In this document: positions 45,058-54,769 of the stretch, piece after piece
Numbering within the stretch: position 1 is the stretch's first letter
Layout: the number at the start of each line of letters is the position of its first letter
Source of the DNA: Bacillota bacterium
Lineage (GTDB): Bacteria > Bacillota > UBA4882 > UBA8346
Direction of reading: 5' to 3'
Length of the DNA: 63,913 nt
NCBI GenBank assembly: GCA_023417475.1
Contig: JAEZFP010000049.1
Location: 1-63,913, forward strand
Made by a program: the position numbers and the translations under genes
The notes under the pieces: model-generated
The model's input: only the letters and a program-made list of their open reading frames with translations
The model's database searches: none
Told to the model about the DNA's origin: nothing

Positions 45058-48000
45058 TCAGCTGCCGCTGACCCGTTTCATGTCGCTTTTATTGGCTTCA
45101 AATGCTAACATAAAGGCTTCTTCAGCGCTAACGCCGGACTTTTTCAAGTCTTGCAGCGCTTCGAGCACCCGTTTGTAATCCCGTGGAATCACCCGGACAA
45201 ACTGGGGCAGGTACTGCTCCCACGCCGCCAAAATCACAGCGGCCCGTTCACTTCCGGTGTATTGCGCATGGCGTTCGATCAAGGTTTTCACCTCGGCGAT
45301 CTCCGCCGGATCGGCCAACGGTTCGACATCGGCCATCTCAAAGTTGCAATGGTTACGGAAGTCGCCTGCTGCGTCGAGGACATAGGCGACGCCGCCGGAC
45401 ATGCCGGCTGCGAAGTTCCGCCCGGTGTGGCCTAAAACAACCACGCGGCCGCCGGTCATATATTCGCATCCATGATCGCCCACCGATTCAACGACGGCCT
45501 TGATACCGCTGTTCCGGACGCAGAACCGTTCGCCGGCCATGCCGCGGATATAGGCTTCACCGCTCGTCCCGCCATAAAAAGCGACATTGCCGATGAGGAT
45601 ATTCTCTTCCGGTTTGAAGGTGGCAGCGCTGGACGGATAGACAACGATCTTCCCTCCCGAGAGGCCTTTGCCAAGGTAGTCGTTAGCGTCGCCCTCAAGC
45701 TTCAACGTAATTCCGGCGGGGACAAACGCTCCGAAACTCTGCCCGGCCGAACCTTGGAAATGCAATTGAATGGTATCTTCGGGCAAACCCTTGGCGCCAT
45801 AACGTTTGGTCAGCTCGCTGCCGAGGATCGTCCCGACCACCCGGTTGGTATTGTTAATCGGCAGGGTGGCGCTGACCGGCGTGGCGTTTTGCAGCGCCGG
45901 AGCGCAAAGCTCAACCAGGTGCCGCATGTCTAACGCTTTATGCAATTGATGGTTTTGAACGACTTGACAACGGCAACCGACTTCCGGCCCAACCTCCGGT
46001 TGATAAAGAAGGTTGCTGAAGTCCAAATGCTTGGCTTTCCAGTGATTAACGTCCCGTTTGACCAATTTATCGACACGGCCGATCATCTCGTCAATAGTCC
46101 GGAACCCGAGTTCCGCCATGATCTCGCGCATCTCTTGCGCGACAAAACGCATCATATTGACAACATATTCGGGGCGTCCGGTGAACTTTTTCCGGAGTTC
46201 CGGGTTTTGGGTCGCGACCCCGACCGGACAGGTATCCAAGTTACAGACCCGCATCATTACGCAACCGATCGCCACCAGCGGCAGGGTTGCAAAACCGTAC
46301 TCCTCGGCGCCCAACAACGCCGCAATGACGACGTCGCGCCCGGTCATCAGCTTACCGTCGGTCTCGATCACGACCCGGCTCCGTAAATCGTTGATAAGCA
46401 GGGTTTGATGAGTCTCGGCCAAGCCAAGTTCCCACGGGAGTCCGGCATGGCGGATACTGGTCCGCGGCGAAGCGCCGGTTCCACCGTCATACCCACTGAT
46501 TAAAATCAGATCGGCTCGGCCTTTGGCAACGCCGGCGGCGATGGTTCCCACGCCGACCTCGGAGACCAGTTTCACGCTGATCCGCGCCTCACGGTTGGCG
46601 TTCTTTAAGTCATGAATCAACTCGGCCAAATCTTCAATGGAATAAATATCATGGTGCGGCGGCGGCGAGATCAAACCGACGCCCGGCGTCGAGTGCCGGG
46701 TTTTGGCGACCCAAGGATAAACTTTGCGGCCCGGCAGTTGCCCGCCTTCGCCCGGTTTCGCGCCTTGCGCCATCTTGATCTGAATCTCGGCGGCATTGAC
46801 CAGATATTCGCTGGTCACTCCGAACCGTCCCGAAGCCACCTGCTTAATGGCGCTACACCGGGAATCGCCGTTGGGATCCGGTTTGAACCGCTCCGGATCC
46901 TCGCCGCCCTCGCCGGTGTTGCTCTTTCCTTTCAGGCGATTCATGGCGATCGCTAAACATTCGTGCGCCTCTTGACTGATCGAACCGTAGGACATTGCGC
47001 CGGTTTTGAAACGGCGGCAGATATCTTCCACCGATTCAACCTCGTCCAATGGAATCGGATTGGCGTTGGTGAAGTCCAACAGTCCCCGAATGGTGCTCTG
47101 CTGTTGGGTTTCGCCGCTGATCAGCTTGGCGTATTCTTTATATAATTGGTAATCATCGTTCCAACAAGCTTGTTGGAACGTATGAATGGTCTGCGGATTA
47201 TAGAGATGGTACTCGCCGTCTTTGCGCCATTGATAAACCCCGCCCGCTTCCAGGTTGTGCTGGTCGGCCTGGCGCTCGCTGAAGGCGGCGTCGTGACGGA
47301 TTAAGGCTTCCGCGACGATCACATCAAGACCGATGCCGCCAACCCGCGACGGCGTTCCGCTAAAGTACTCGTCAATCACGGTTTGATTCAAGCCGAGCGC
47401 TTCAAAGATCTGCGCTCCTTGGTAACTTTGAATGGTCGAAATCCCCATCTTGGAAAGGACCTTGACGATTCCTTTCACAACCGCTTTGCCGTAGTTTTTA
47501 ATGGCTTTATCGCTGTCCAAGCCGGAGAGAATATTGTCTTTCACCATTTGGGCGACGGTATCGTAGGCCAAATACGGATTGATCGCCGAGGCGCCGTACC
47601 CCAACAACAGCGCGAAATGATGAACTTCGCGCGGTTCCGCCGATTCAACCACCAGACTGACCTGGGTCCGCACCTGCTTCCGGATTAAGAAATGGTGCAA
47701 ACCGGCTACGGCCAGTAACGCCGGGATCGGAGCCAACTCCGGAGTTACGCCGCGATCGGACAAGATTAAGACATTGGCGCCGGCGGTCAATTGCCGACTG
47801 GCTTCGGCAAACAGTTCGTCCAAAGCTTGCTTCAGACCGACGCCACCTGCGGCGGCCGGAAAGAGGATCGGCAAGGTCACCGCTTTGAAATCAGCCCGAT
47901 CCAACTGCGCCAACTTCGCCAACTCGTCGTTGGAGAGAATCGGCGCCTCCAATTTAATCTGGTGACAGCTTTCGGGACGGGGATCAAGGATGTTTCCTTC

Positions 48001-49650
48001 CGATCCCAGGAAGGTCTCGGTGCCGGTAACGATCTCTTCCCGCAACGCGTCGATCGGCGGGTTGGTTACCTGGGCAAACAGTTGCTTAAAGTAATTATAT
48101 AACAATTGCGGTTGGTCGGAGAGCACCGCCAACGGAATATCGGTTCCCATCGCCCCGGTCGGCTCGACCGAATCTTGAGCCATCGGCGCGATAATCTTGC
48201 GTAATTCTTCAAAGGTATATCCAAAAGCCCGTTGTTGCTTGAGCAATGTTTCGGGAGCGATAGGCGCGGCGGCTTGCGCTTCCGGTAGATCGGCCAGTTT
48301 GACCAGATATTGGTCGAGCCACTCTTGATAAGGGAAAGCCGTCGCCAGACGCTGCTTCAACTCTTCATCGGTAATGATCCGGCCGGCCTCGGTATCGATC
48401 AATAACATCCGGCCCGGTTGCAAGCGACCCTTCGAAGCCACTTCCTCCGGTTTGAGGTCAACCACCCCCACCTCGGAAGCTAAAATCACCATATCGTTTT
48501 TGGTGACATAGTAACGGGCCGGACGAAGACCGTTCCGGTCGAGGACCGCCCCGACAATCTTGCCGTCGGAGAAAGCCATGGCGGCAGGCCCGTCCCACGG
48601 CTCCATCAGACAGCTGTGATATTCATAAAAAGCCCGTTTGGCCGGGTCCATGCTTTCATGTTTGGACCAAGGTTCCGGGATCATCATCATCACCGCGTGT
48701 GGCAACGAACGACCGGCCAACATCATAAACTCCAACGACTCGTCGAACATTGCCGAGTCGCTGCCGTCGGAATTGACAATCGGGGTGATCTTGGCCATAT
48801 CCGAGTCGAACAGCGCCGATTGAAACATCGACTCCCGGGCGTGCATCCAGTTGTAATTACCGCGCAAGGTGTTGATTTCACCGTTATGAATCAGGTAACG
48901 GTTGGGATGAGCCCGCTCCCAACTGGGGAAAGTGTTGGTGCTGAACCGCGAGTGGACCAAAGCCAACGCGCTGTCCATCAACGGATCGGCCAAATCCGGA
49001 TAAAACTCTTCCACCTGTTCCGGGGTGAGCATTCCTTTATAAACGATCGTCCGGCAAGAGAGGCTGGCAACATAGAAATACTTGCCGGATTCGGCCCCGC
49101 CATAGCGGATCGCTTTTTCCGCTTGTTTCCGGATGATATATAATTTCCGCTCGAAAGCAAGCTCATCGGCGAGCGCCGCGTTCCGTCCGATGAATACCTG
49201 GCGGATAAAGGGTTGGCTGACTTTGGCGGATTGACCGATGGAGATATTGCAGGTTGGCACCGTACGCCAACCCAAAACCGTCTGACCTTCGGCAGTGACA
49301 AAATTTTCGAATTGTTGCTCACAGGCGAGCCGGGCAGCGGGATCTGGAGGTAAAAAAATCATTCCCACTGCGTATTGGCTAGGTTCCGGAAGTTCCAGTC
49401 CAAGCTTCGAACAGGAATGTTTCAAAAAGGAATGAGGAATTTGCAATAAAATACCGGCTCCATCACCGGTTGTGGACTCGGCGCCGCGAGCGCCGCGATG
49501 GTCCAGATTGCAAAGTACTGTTAAGCCTTCACGAACGATCCGGTGTGATTTTGCGCCTTTAATATTGACTACAAAACCGATGCCACACGCGTCATGTTCA
49601 TACTGGGGATCGTAAAGACCCTGCTTGGATGGAAGTCCGTACTGTTTCAT
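45058..49650 (-). CDS. gltB: glutamate synthase large subunit
   Basis: 1530 aa, full length. Class II amidotransferase domain that matures to N-terminal Cys22 (HDACGIGF) after loss of a short propeptide; central domain; FMN domain with GEGGEDPERF and SGYDGGTGASPRTS; 3Fe-4S ligands in CVMMRVCNLDTCPVG; C-terminal beta-helix with GMSGGVAYV. Makes two glutamates from glutamine and 2-oxoglutarate with GltD. Two palindromes lie upstream. Confidence 0.96.
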   Translation of the reverse strand: MKQYGLPSKQGLYDPQYEHDACGIGFVVNIKGAKSHRIVREGLTVLCNLDHRGARGAESTTGDGAGILLQIPHSFLKHSCSKLGLELPEPSQYAVGMIFLPPDPAARLACEQQFENFVTAEGQTVLGWRTVPTCNISIGQSAKVSQPFIRQVFIGRNAALADELAFERKLYIIRKQAEKAIRYGGAESGKYFYVASLSCRTIVYKGMLTPEQVEEFYPDLADPLMDSALALVHSRFSTNTFPSWERAHPNRYLIHNGEINTLRGNYNWMHARESMFQSALFDSDMAKITPIVNSDGSDSAMFDESLEFMMLAGRSLPHAVMMMIPEPWSKHESMDPAKRAFYEYHSCLMEPWDGPAAMAFSDGKIVGAVLDRNGLRPARYYVTKNDMVILASEVGVVDLKPEEVASKGRLQPGRMLLIDTEAGRIITDEELKQRLATAFPYQEWLDQYLVKLADLPEAQAAAPIAPETLLKQQRAFGYTFEELRKIIAPMAQDSVEPTGAMGTDIPLAVLSDQPQLLYNYFKQLFAQVTNPPIDALREEIVTGTETFLGSEGNILDPRPESCHQIKLEAPILSNDELAKLAQLDRADFKAVTLPILFPAAAGGVGLKQALDELFAEASRQLTAGANVLILSDRGVTPELAPIPALLAVAGLHHFLIRKQVRTQVSLVVESAEPREVHHFALLLGYGASAINPYLAYDTVAQMVKDNILSGLDSDKAIKNYGKAVVKGIVKVLSKMGISTIQSYQGAQIFEALGLNQTVIDEYFSGTPSRVGGIGLDVIVAEALIRHDAAFSERQADQHNLEAGGVYQWRKDGEYHLYNPQTIHTFQQACWNDDYQLYKEYAKLISGETQQQSTIRGLLDFTNANPIPLDEVESVEDICRRFKTGAMSYGSISQEAHECLAIAMNRLKGKSNTGEGGEDPERFKPDPNGDSRCSAIKQVASGRFGVTSEYLVNAAEIQIKMAQGAKPGEGGQLPGRKVYPWVAKTRHSTPGVGLISPPPHHDIYSIEDLAELIHDLKNANREARISVKLVSEVGVGTIAAGVAKGRADLILISGYDGGTGASPRTSIRHAGLPWELGLAETHQTLLINDLRSRVVIETDGKLMTGRDVVIAALLGAEEYGFATLPLVAIGCVMMRVCNLDTCPVGVATQNPELRKKFTGRPEYVVNMMRFVAQEMREIMAELGFRTIDEMIGRVDKLVKRDVNHWKAKHLDFSNLLYQPEVGPEVGCRCQVVQNHQLHKALDMRHLVELCAPALQNATPVSATLPINNTNRVVGTILGSELTKRYGAKGLPEDTIQLHFQGSAGQSFGAFVPAGITLKLEGDANDYLGKGLSGGKIVVYPSSAATFKPEENILIGNVAFYGGTSGEAYIRGMAGERFCVRNSGIKAVVESVGDHGCEYMTGGRVVVLGHTGRNFAAGMSGGVAYVLDAAGDFRNHCNFEMADVEPLADPAEIAEVKTLIERHAQYTGSERAAVILAAWEQYLPQFVRVIPRDYKRVLEALQDLKKSGVSAEEAFMLAFEANKSDMKRVSGS

Positions 49651-50106
49651 ATCCGTTCAACCTTTCTACATAAAAAATGCTTCCAAAAGTATGCAGTCGA
49701 AAAATGTCCGATAGCGCCGATTCGAACCACTATCCTAAAAAATGCTACGATTGCCGCTTCTCATCCAGCGCATATGGTAGGAGGACAGAACGACTCCAAG
49801 ACAATTTTATGACCCTTAAGGTCATAAAATAGCAAAAATCGCTGAAGTTTTCCGCATTGCGGAATTGTTTTCCGCATTCTTGATGATTACTTAGAATTTT
49901 ATAATCTGATGCATTCAGTGTCAATATGTTTGTCGAAAAATACAATATACAAAGCATTTTACCTGCCCTTACGTAAACGTACCCTACGGATAAAAAGAGA
50001 GCGGGCTCTTGCGAGGAACCACGCTCCGCTTGATAAAATATGTTTCGGCAGTATCAGAATGAATCCTGCCGTTGGGAACCGAGCAACTTCTGCCAATCGC
50101 CGCCGT
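49651..50106. promoter_or_regulatory. gltB upstream region with two palindromes
   Basis: No gene is seen in these 456 bp. TTTTATGACC/GGTCATAAAA is a perfect 10-bp inverted repeat with 5-nt spacer (49805-49829). TTCCGCATTGCGGAA is a palindrome at 49850-49864, with another TTTCCGCATT half-site at 49869-49878. Both lie about 155-230 nt before the gltB start and look like regulator sites. The rest shows nothing. Confidence 0.55.
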
Positions 50107-50766
50107 TTACCGAAGGTTCGTCAAGGCGGCGTGATCGGCGACGAACTCCTTTTCATAGTCGGTCAAGGCGTGCTCGATAACTTTTCGGGCCTCGTGAACA
50201 TCGTATACATCGGATATTTCAATATAATGCCGTTCCGGCGTGTTGTCCGGCGAATCTTTATAGGTTAAAAAGTAATGTTTCAACCGGTCTAGCAATCCCC
50301 GGGGAATCTGGCTCAAGGAAGTGCATTCCCCAAAGACCGAATCTTCCAGCAACACCGCGATGATCTTATCGTCCACTTCGTTCCGGTCGAACAACCGAAA
50401 TCCGCCGATCGGACGGGCCGTAACCAAAATATCGCTGCGGTTGATTGTTGTTTCCGTCAGCACGCAAATGTCCAACGGGTCCTGATCGCCGCGTCCAACA
50501 TCCTCGCCGCAGCGTTCCGCCGCAAACCGCGCTACCCGCGCGCCACAATAAGTTTGGGGAATAAATCCGTAAAGGGTGGGGCAGAGACTTGAATATTTGT
50601 GGGGACGATCCAACTTTAAATGCCCAGAAGCTTTGTCGATCTCATATTTCACTGTGTCAAACGGGACCGTTTCAATAAAAGCGTTCACAATGATCGGCAC
50701 ATTTTCCCCCGCCGCGATCCCATGCCAAGGATGGGCTTGGACCTTCGAACATCCATAATTCTTCAT
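50107..50766 (-). CDS. ppa: inorganic pyrophosphatase (family I-like)
   Basis: 219 aa. KYEIDKASGHLKLDR, the central GDQDPLDICVLTE with the Asp metal ligands, and KDSPDNTPERHYIEISDVYD are soluble family I pyrophosphatase features. Hydrolyses PPi in the cytosol. Slightly longer than the 170-180 aa bacterial norm, with a C-terminal helical tail. Single gene; GGAG precedes the ATG. Confidence 0.85.
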   Translation of the reverse strand: MKNYGCSKVQAHPWHGIAAGENVPIIVNAFIETVPFDTVKYEIDKASGHLKLDRPHKYSSLCPTLYGFIPQTYCGARVARFAAERCGEDVGRGDQDPLDICVLTETTINRSDILVTARPIGGFRLFDRNEVDDKIIAVLLEDSVFGECTSLSQIPRGLLDRLKHYFLTYKDSPDNTPERHYIEISDVYDVHEARKVIEHALTDYEKEFVADHAALTNLR

Positions 50767-50978
50767 CTTTTTGGCTCCTTCGATTCGTGAATATCGATCA
50801 CGTCAATTCCAACCGTTTGGTACGGAGATCGACGGATGTTAGTATCCATGCGGTTCGCTTCGGCATTCGGTTCAACTTCTATAGAATGCTTCGATCGCTC
50901 AAAAATATCAATCCAGCCGAAAATACCCCGGGCATTGTCGAATAATGGACGGGCCAATCCCAGTATACATTATTTGAA

Positions 50979-51710
50979 ATGAAAATCGTATGCTTTTATT
51001 GTCGTAAGTATGTAAAATTATGGTTAAAAATGGCGGTTGTGTTTCTGGCGCTCGCCTTCATTAGCGCGGCGATCACCCATTCCGCCTTAACAGCCGGACA
51101 TTCTTTCGCTCATACCACATTCCGGATTGGAATCGACCCCGGGCACGGCGGTATCGACTCGGGCACGCTGTTTGGTTCTTTAAAAGAAAAGGACATCAAT
51201 CTCGCCTTCTCAAAAAAATTAGCCGAAAGTTTCGCCACGGCCGGATTCCAAACGACGCTTTCGCGAAATGACGATCAATTGTTAAGTCCGCTCTCCCGTT
51301 ACGAAAACCGCGCTCATCCCTATAAACGCGACGACCTCCAGCGGCGTCTGGAGGTGTTGCAGGCGGCCCAAGTTGTTGCAATCATCAGTATCCACACCAA
51401 TTGGAGCCGTTATCGCTTTCGGCGGGGCCCCAGCGTTTTTGCTTCGTCTCATTCCCGGGTCTCCGGTTTGTTGGCCGGAGCGATTCAAAGCCAGTTGAAC
51501 AACGTCCAGCCTTATACGAAACTGCCGAAGACCGCCTCCTATTATATCTTGCGCCAGGCGAAAACGCCCATTGTTTTAGTTGAGATCGGTTATATCTCCA
51601 ACCCCGACGATCACTATTTATTGCAGTGTCAAAATTATCAAGAGCAGCTCTGTGCGGCGATCGTCAGAGGATTTCAAGCGGCGATTCCTATTTTACAAGC
51701 AGCGAATTGA
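50979..51710 (+). CDS. N-acetylmuramoyl-L-alanine amidase (Amidase_3)
   Basis: 243 aa. An N-terminal membrane segment or signal (about residues 18-36) precedes a zinc amidase domain: GIDPGHGGIDSGT (first His), SIHTNW (second His) and VLVEIGYISNPDD (catalytic Glu). Cleaves the peptide from MurNAc in cell-wall turnover or sporulation-type remodelling, outside the membrane. The ribosome site is poor for the first ATG, so the start may be at Met18 (51030). Confidence 0.87.
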   Translation: MKIVCFYCRKYVKLWLKMAVVFLALAFISAAITHSALTAGHSFAHTTFRIGIDPGHGGIDSGTLFGSLKEKDINLAFSKKLAESFATAGFQTTLSRNDDQLLSPLSRYENRAHPYKRDDLQRRLEVLQAAQVVAIISIHTNWSRYRFRRGPSVFASSHSRVSGLLAGAIQSQLNNVQPYTKLPKTASYYILRQAKTPIVLVEIGYISNPDDHYLLQCQNYQEQLCAAIVRGFQAAIPILQAAN

Positions 51711-51727
51711 CGATCCGTTACGCAAAA

Positions 51728-51753
51728 CAAGCCGGCTCATCCGAGCCGGCTTG
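51728..51753 (-). terminator. terminator of the PotABCD-like operon
   Basis: Perfect 11-bp GC-rich stem (51728-51738 with 51743-51753), 4-nt loop, followed by TTTTG on the minus strand. It lies between convergent genes and may also end the amidase transcript. Confidence 0.85.
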
Positions 51754-51773
51754 CGCGCTAACAACGCAACGCG

Positions 51774-52589
51774 CTATTTTACTTTGAAGACCATTTGAGT
51801 CGGACTGACGAACTTCAACGCCACCACCAAACAGGTCATCGCGGTTAAGAAATAAATCACCGCCAACGCGTCGATCGCTTGGGCCGGACGGGCTCCGGCG
51901 GCGTAAGCGTCGGCGTACAGCGCGACGATGATCGTCTGCGATTTGCCACCCGCCACCAGGAAGGTCAGTTCGAACATGGAAATTGTCTTGACGATCGACA
52001 AAATGCTGGCGGTCAAAATTCCCGGCATGGTCAGGGGAATCAACACCTTAACGAAGGTCTGGAACCGACTGGCCCCCAGCATTTTCGAAGCTGATTCGAG
52101 GTTCGTCCCGACCTGCTCGATAAAGGGCGATAGGATCAAAATCATAAACGGCACAATCGGTACCAAGTTCGCTAAAATCACTCCCGTAACCTTACTCGCC
52201 AAATGAAACTTGTAAAGTACCGTCGCCAAAGGTATGCCATACGCCATCGGCGGCACGATCATCGGCAATAAAAACAGCGACATTAAAACGCTTTTGAATT
52301 TGAAGTTATAACGCGCCAGACCATAAGCCGCCGGATAGGCAATGAGCAGCGAGACGATGACGACTCCAAGCGCCACTGCAAACGTGACATATAACAAATT
52401 GGGAATGTCGTGATCGATCGTAACATACTTATACCATTCATTGGTGAATACTTTCGGCAAGAGTCCCGAATACCAACCCTTGCTGATCGAGTTGAGAATA
52501 ACCGTAAATAAGATACCGCAAATATTCATCAGATAGATTGCGATGGCGGTATAAAATAGGATTCCGGAAAAATTCAATTTCTTTTGCAT
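51774..52589 (-). CDS. ABC transporter permease (PotC-like)
   Basis: 271 aa with six membrane segments and the EAA loop SASKMLGASRFQTFVKVLIPLTMPGI. A PotC/spermidine-putrescine-type permease; last gene of a four-gene transporter. Substrate unknown. Confidence 0.88.
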   Translation of the reverse strand: MQKKLNFSGILFYTAIAIYLMNICGILFTVILNSISKGWYSGLLPKVFTNEWYKYVTIDHDIPNLLYVTFAVALGVVIVSLLIAYPAAYGLARYNFKFKSVLMSLFLLPMIVPPMAYGIPLATVLYKFHLASKVTGVILANLVPIVPFMILILSPFIEQVGTNLESASKMLGASRFQTFVKVLIPLTMPGILTASILSIVKTISMFELTFLVAGGKSQTIIVALYADAYAAGARPAQAIDALAVIYFLTAMTCLVVALKFVSPTQMVFKVK

Positions 52590-52615
52590 GGTAATGCCCC
52601 CATTTTTCAGTCAAA

Positions 52616-53479
52616 TCAGCCTTTGCCACCGGAAATCGAGGCGCTGCGATAGATCTTCGACCGCCAGATCAGAACCACCATCACTACCAACAGTTCAATC
52701 GCAGCCATAATCATCGAAATCGCCGAACCCATGTTGAAGTCAAATTTTTCGAATGCCCATTGATAGGCGGCGATGGAGATAACCCGGGTCGGACCGGACG
52801 GTTCGCCAAGCAATACCGCCGAGGGGTATACGGAGAAGGCCATTACGAAATTCAAACAAAAAGCAATGGCGATTCCCGGCACCAACAGCGGGAAAAGTAC
52901 TTTCCAGAAAGTCTCCCATTTATTGGCGCCCAACATTTTCGCGGCCTTTTCCAGATCGGGATTGACGCCGGAGATATACCCCAATAACATGAGAAACGCA
53001 AAGGGGAATCCCGAGATGATCAAGGAGATCAAAACGCCCAGATAATTATGGGTGAAGCGGAACGGTTCCTTGAAATGCAGGAAATGCATTAAAAACTGAT
53101 TGACCCAGCCGTTGGGACCCATAAAGGTCAGCATGCCTTCCGAGATCAAAACCGTCCCTAAGGTGATCGGAATGATTAAGAAAAACGTGATCAGTTTTTC
53201 GCCTTTGACGCCATGTCGCATAAAGTAGGAGAAGGGAATGGCCAAAATCACGTTGATCAACGTAGCCGGCAAGGCAATGCCTAAGGTGATGCCGATCGTC
53301 CGGGATTCCCAGGGATCGGTGAAAAACTTCAGGTAATTGGCCAGCGTAAATTGACCGTCGGCATTGGTCAAACTCAAGTAGATCCCGTGAATGAACGGGT
53401 AAATGAATAACAAAATGATAAACGTGATTGCCGGCAATAAAATTAAGAATAAGGTGCGATCCCATTTATTCTGATTCAT
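52616..53479 (-). CDS. ABC transporter permease (PotB-like)
   Basis: 287 aa with six membrane segments and EAA loop KAAKMLGANKWETFWKVLFPLLVPGI. Partner of the PotC-like permease. It starts 3 nt after the ATPase gene, and its end is 26 nt from the next permease gene. Confidence 0.88.
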   Translation of the reverse strand: MNQNKWDRTLFLILLPAITFIILLFIYPFIHGIYLSLTNADGQFTLANYLKFFTDPWESRTIGITLGIALPATLINVILAIPFSYFMRHGVKGEKLITFFLIIPITLGTVLISEGMLTFMGPNGWVNQFLMHFLHFKEPFRFTHNYLGVLISLIISGFPFAFLMLLGYISGVNPDLEKAAKMLGANKWETFWKVLFPLLVPGIAIAFCLNFVMAFSVYPSAVLLGEPSGPTRVISIAAYQWAFEKFDFNMGSAISMIMAAIELLVVMVVLIWRSKIYRSASISGGKG

Positions 53480-53482
53480 ACC

Positions 53483-54589
53483 TTAACCTTCTTTCGGGAA
53501 GACCAGAATTTTTTCAGCTGGCATCCAGAGATTAACCTTATCGTTTTGCTTGATCCGTCCTTCCGGCCGCAAGTCGACGCGAATCCCGTTATCGAAGGCG
53601 GCCGATACTTGGCTGGTCTGGCCGAGGTACTCCACCACGCCGATATTGCATTGTTGTTGATTCAGCGGTCCCTCGCCCGTCAGCACGTCTTCGGGACGGA
53701 TTGCCGTAAAGACTGATTCGCCGTTTTGATGGGCCGCGGTTAAGGCTTGCCATTTTGCTTGGTTCGCCCGCGCCCGCGATACGAGCCGCACTCCGTTGAC
53801 GTCGAGGGTAATCTCCCCGGTAGCGCTCAGTTCCGCCACTTTTGCTTCCCAGATGTTCCGGAAACCCATGAAGTCGGCGACAAACAGGTTCGCCGGTTCG
53901 GAGTAGACCTCTTCGGGCGTGCCGATCTGTTGAATATTGCCTTTGCGCATGACCACGATCCGGTCGGACAAGGCCAACGCTTCTTGTTGATCATGGGTTA
54001 CATAGATGGAGGTGACTTGCAACCGGTCATGCAGCGCTTTTAACTCATAACGCATATCCACGCGCAGTTTGGCGTCGAGGTTCGAGAGCGGTTCATCCAA
54101 CATCAATAAGCGCGGTTCCATCACGATACAACGCGCGATCGCCACCCGTTGCTGCTCGCCGCCGGACATTTGGCCCGGGAATTTTTCCTCGTACCCTTCA
54201 AGGTGCACCATTTTCAGTACGTTGCAGACGCGTTCAATGATTGTGTTTTTCGGAAGTTTCTTTAATTCCAGTCCGAATGCGATATTGTCAAAAACGGTTA
54301 AATGCGGGAATAACGCATAACTTTGAAAGACCATGCCGAACTCGCGTTTTTCAGCCGGGATGCTGTGTTTGCCGTCGTCAATACATTCATCGTCGATAAA
54401 AATCTCGCCGCTGGAGATTGGCAGCAGACCGGCGATGCAGTTCAAGGCGGTGGACTTGCCGCAACCGGAGGGGCCCAAAAAGGTTACAAACTCGCCTTTT
54501 TCAAGCGTCAGGCTGAAGTTGTTCAACGCGGTTTTGGGGCCGAAGATCTTGCAGACATTTTTGATGGAACAACGTTTGAAGTCTCTCAT
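53483..54589 (-). CDS. ABC transporter ATPase (PotA-like)
   Basis: 368 aa. Walker A GPSGCGKSTAL, signature MSGGEQQRVAIA, Walker B LMLDEPLSNLD, H-loop VTHDQQEALAL and a C-terminal TOBE region (FTAIRPEDVL). It follows the binding-protein gene across a 180-bp gap with a hairpin. The ribosome site is weak, which fits with lower expression than the binding protein. Confidence 0.9.
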   Translation of the reverse strand: MRDFKRCSIKNVCKIFGPKTALNNFSLTLEKGEFVTFLGPSGCGKSTALNCIAGLLPISSGEIFIDDECIDDGKHSIPAEKREFGMVFQSYALFPHLTVFDNIAFGLELKKLPKNTIIERVCNVLKMVHLEGYEEKFPGQMSGGEQQRVAIARCIVMEPRLLMLDEPLSNLDAKLRVDMRYELKALHDRLQVTSIYVTHDQQEALALSDRIVVMRKGNIQQIGTPEEVYSEPANLFVADFMGFRNIWEAKVAELSATGEITLDVNGVRLVSRARANQAKWQALTAAHQNGESVFTAIRPEDVLTGEGPLNQQQCNIGVVEYLGQTSQVSAAFDNGIRVDLRPEGRIKQNDKVNLWMPAEKILVFPKEG

Positions 54590-54720
54590 TTTTTTATCAC
54601 CATCATTATCAGTTTTTTAGCGTCGGTAACAATCAATATGAATACTCATAACTTCGCAAAACGCTTGGAGTTATGCAACAGCCGATTTCAATTTGCGCGC
54701 AAAAACACTAACGATTATTC

Positions 54721-54750
54721 AGAAGAGACGTTGAGTGCAACGTCTCTTCT
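54721..54750 (-). terminator. intercistronic hairpin after binding-protein gene
   Basis: Perfect 13-bp stem (54721-54733 with 54738-54750) and 4-nt loop, 19 nt after the binding-protein stop. Probably attenuates transcription into the ATPase and permease genes. Confidence 0.75.
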
Positions 54751-54769
54751 GTGCCTGACTCAAATCAAA

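Noticed and set aside
48616..49143. Plus-strand frame of 175 codons inside gltB
   Set aside because: Antisense shadow of a fully conserved gltB region.
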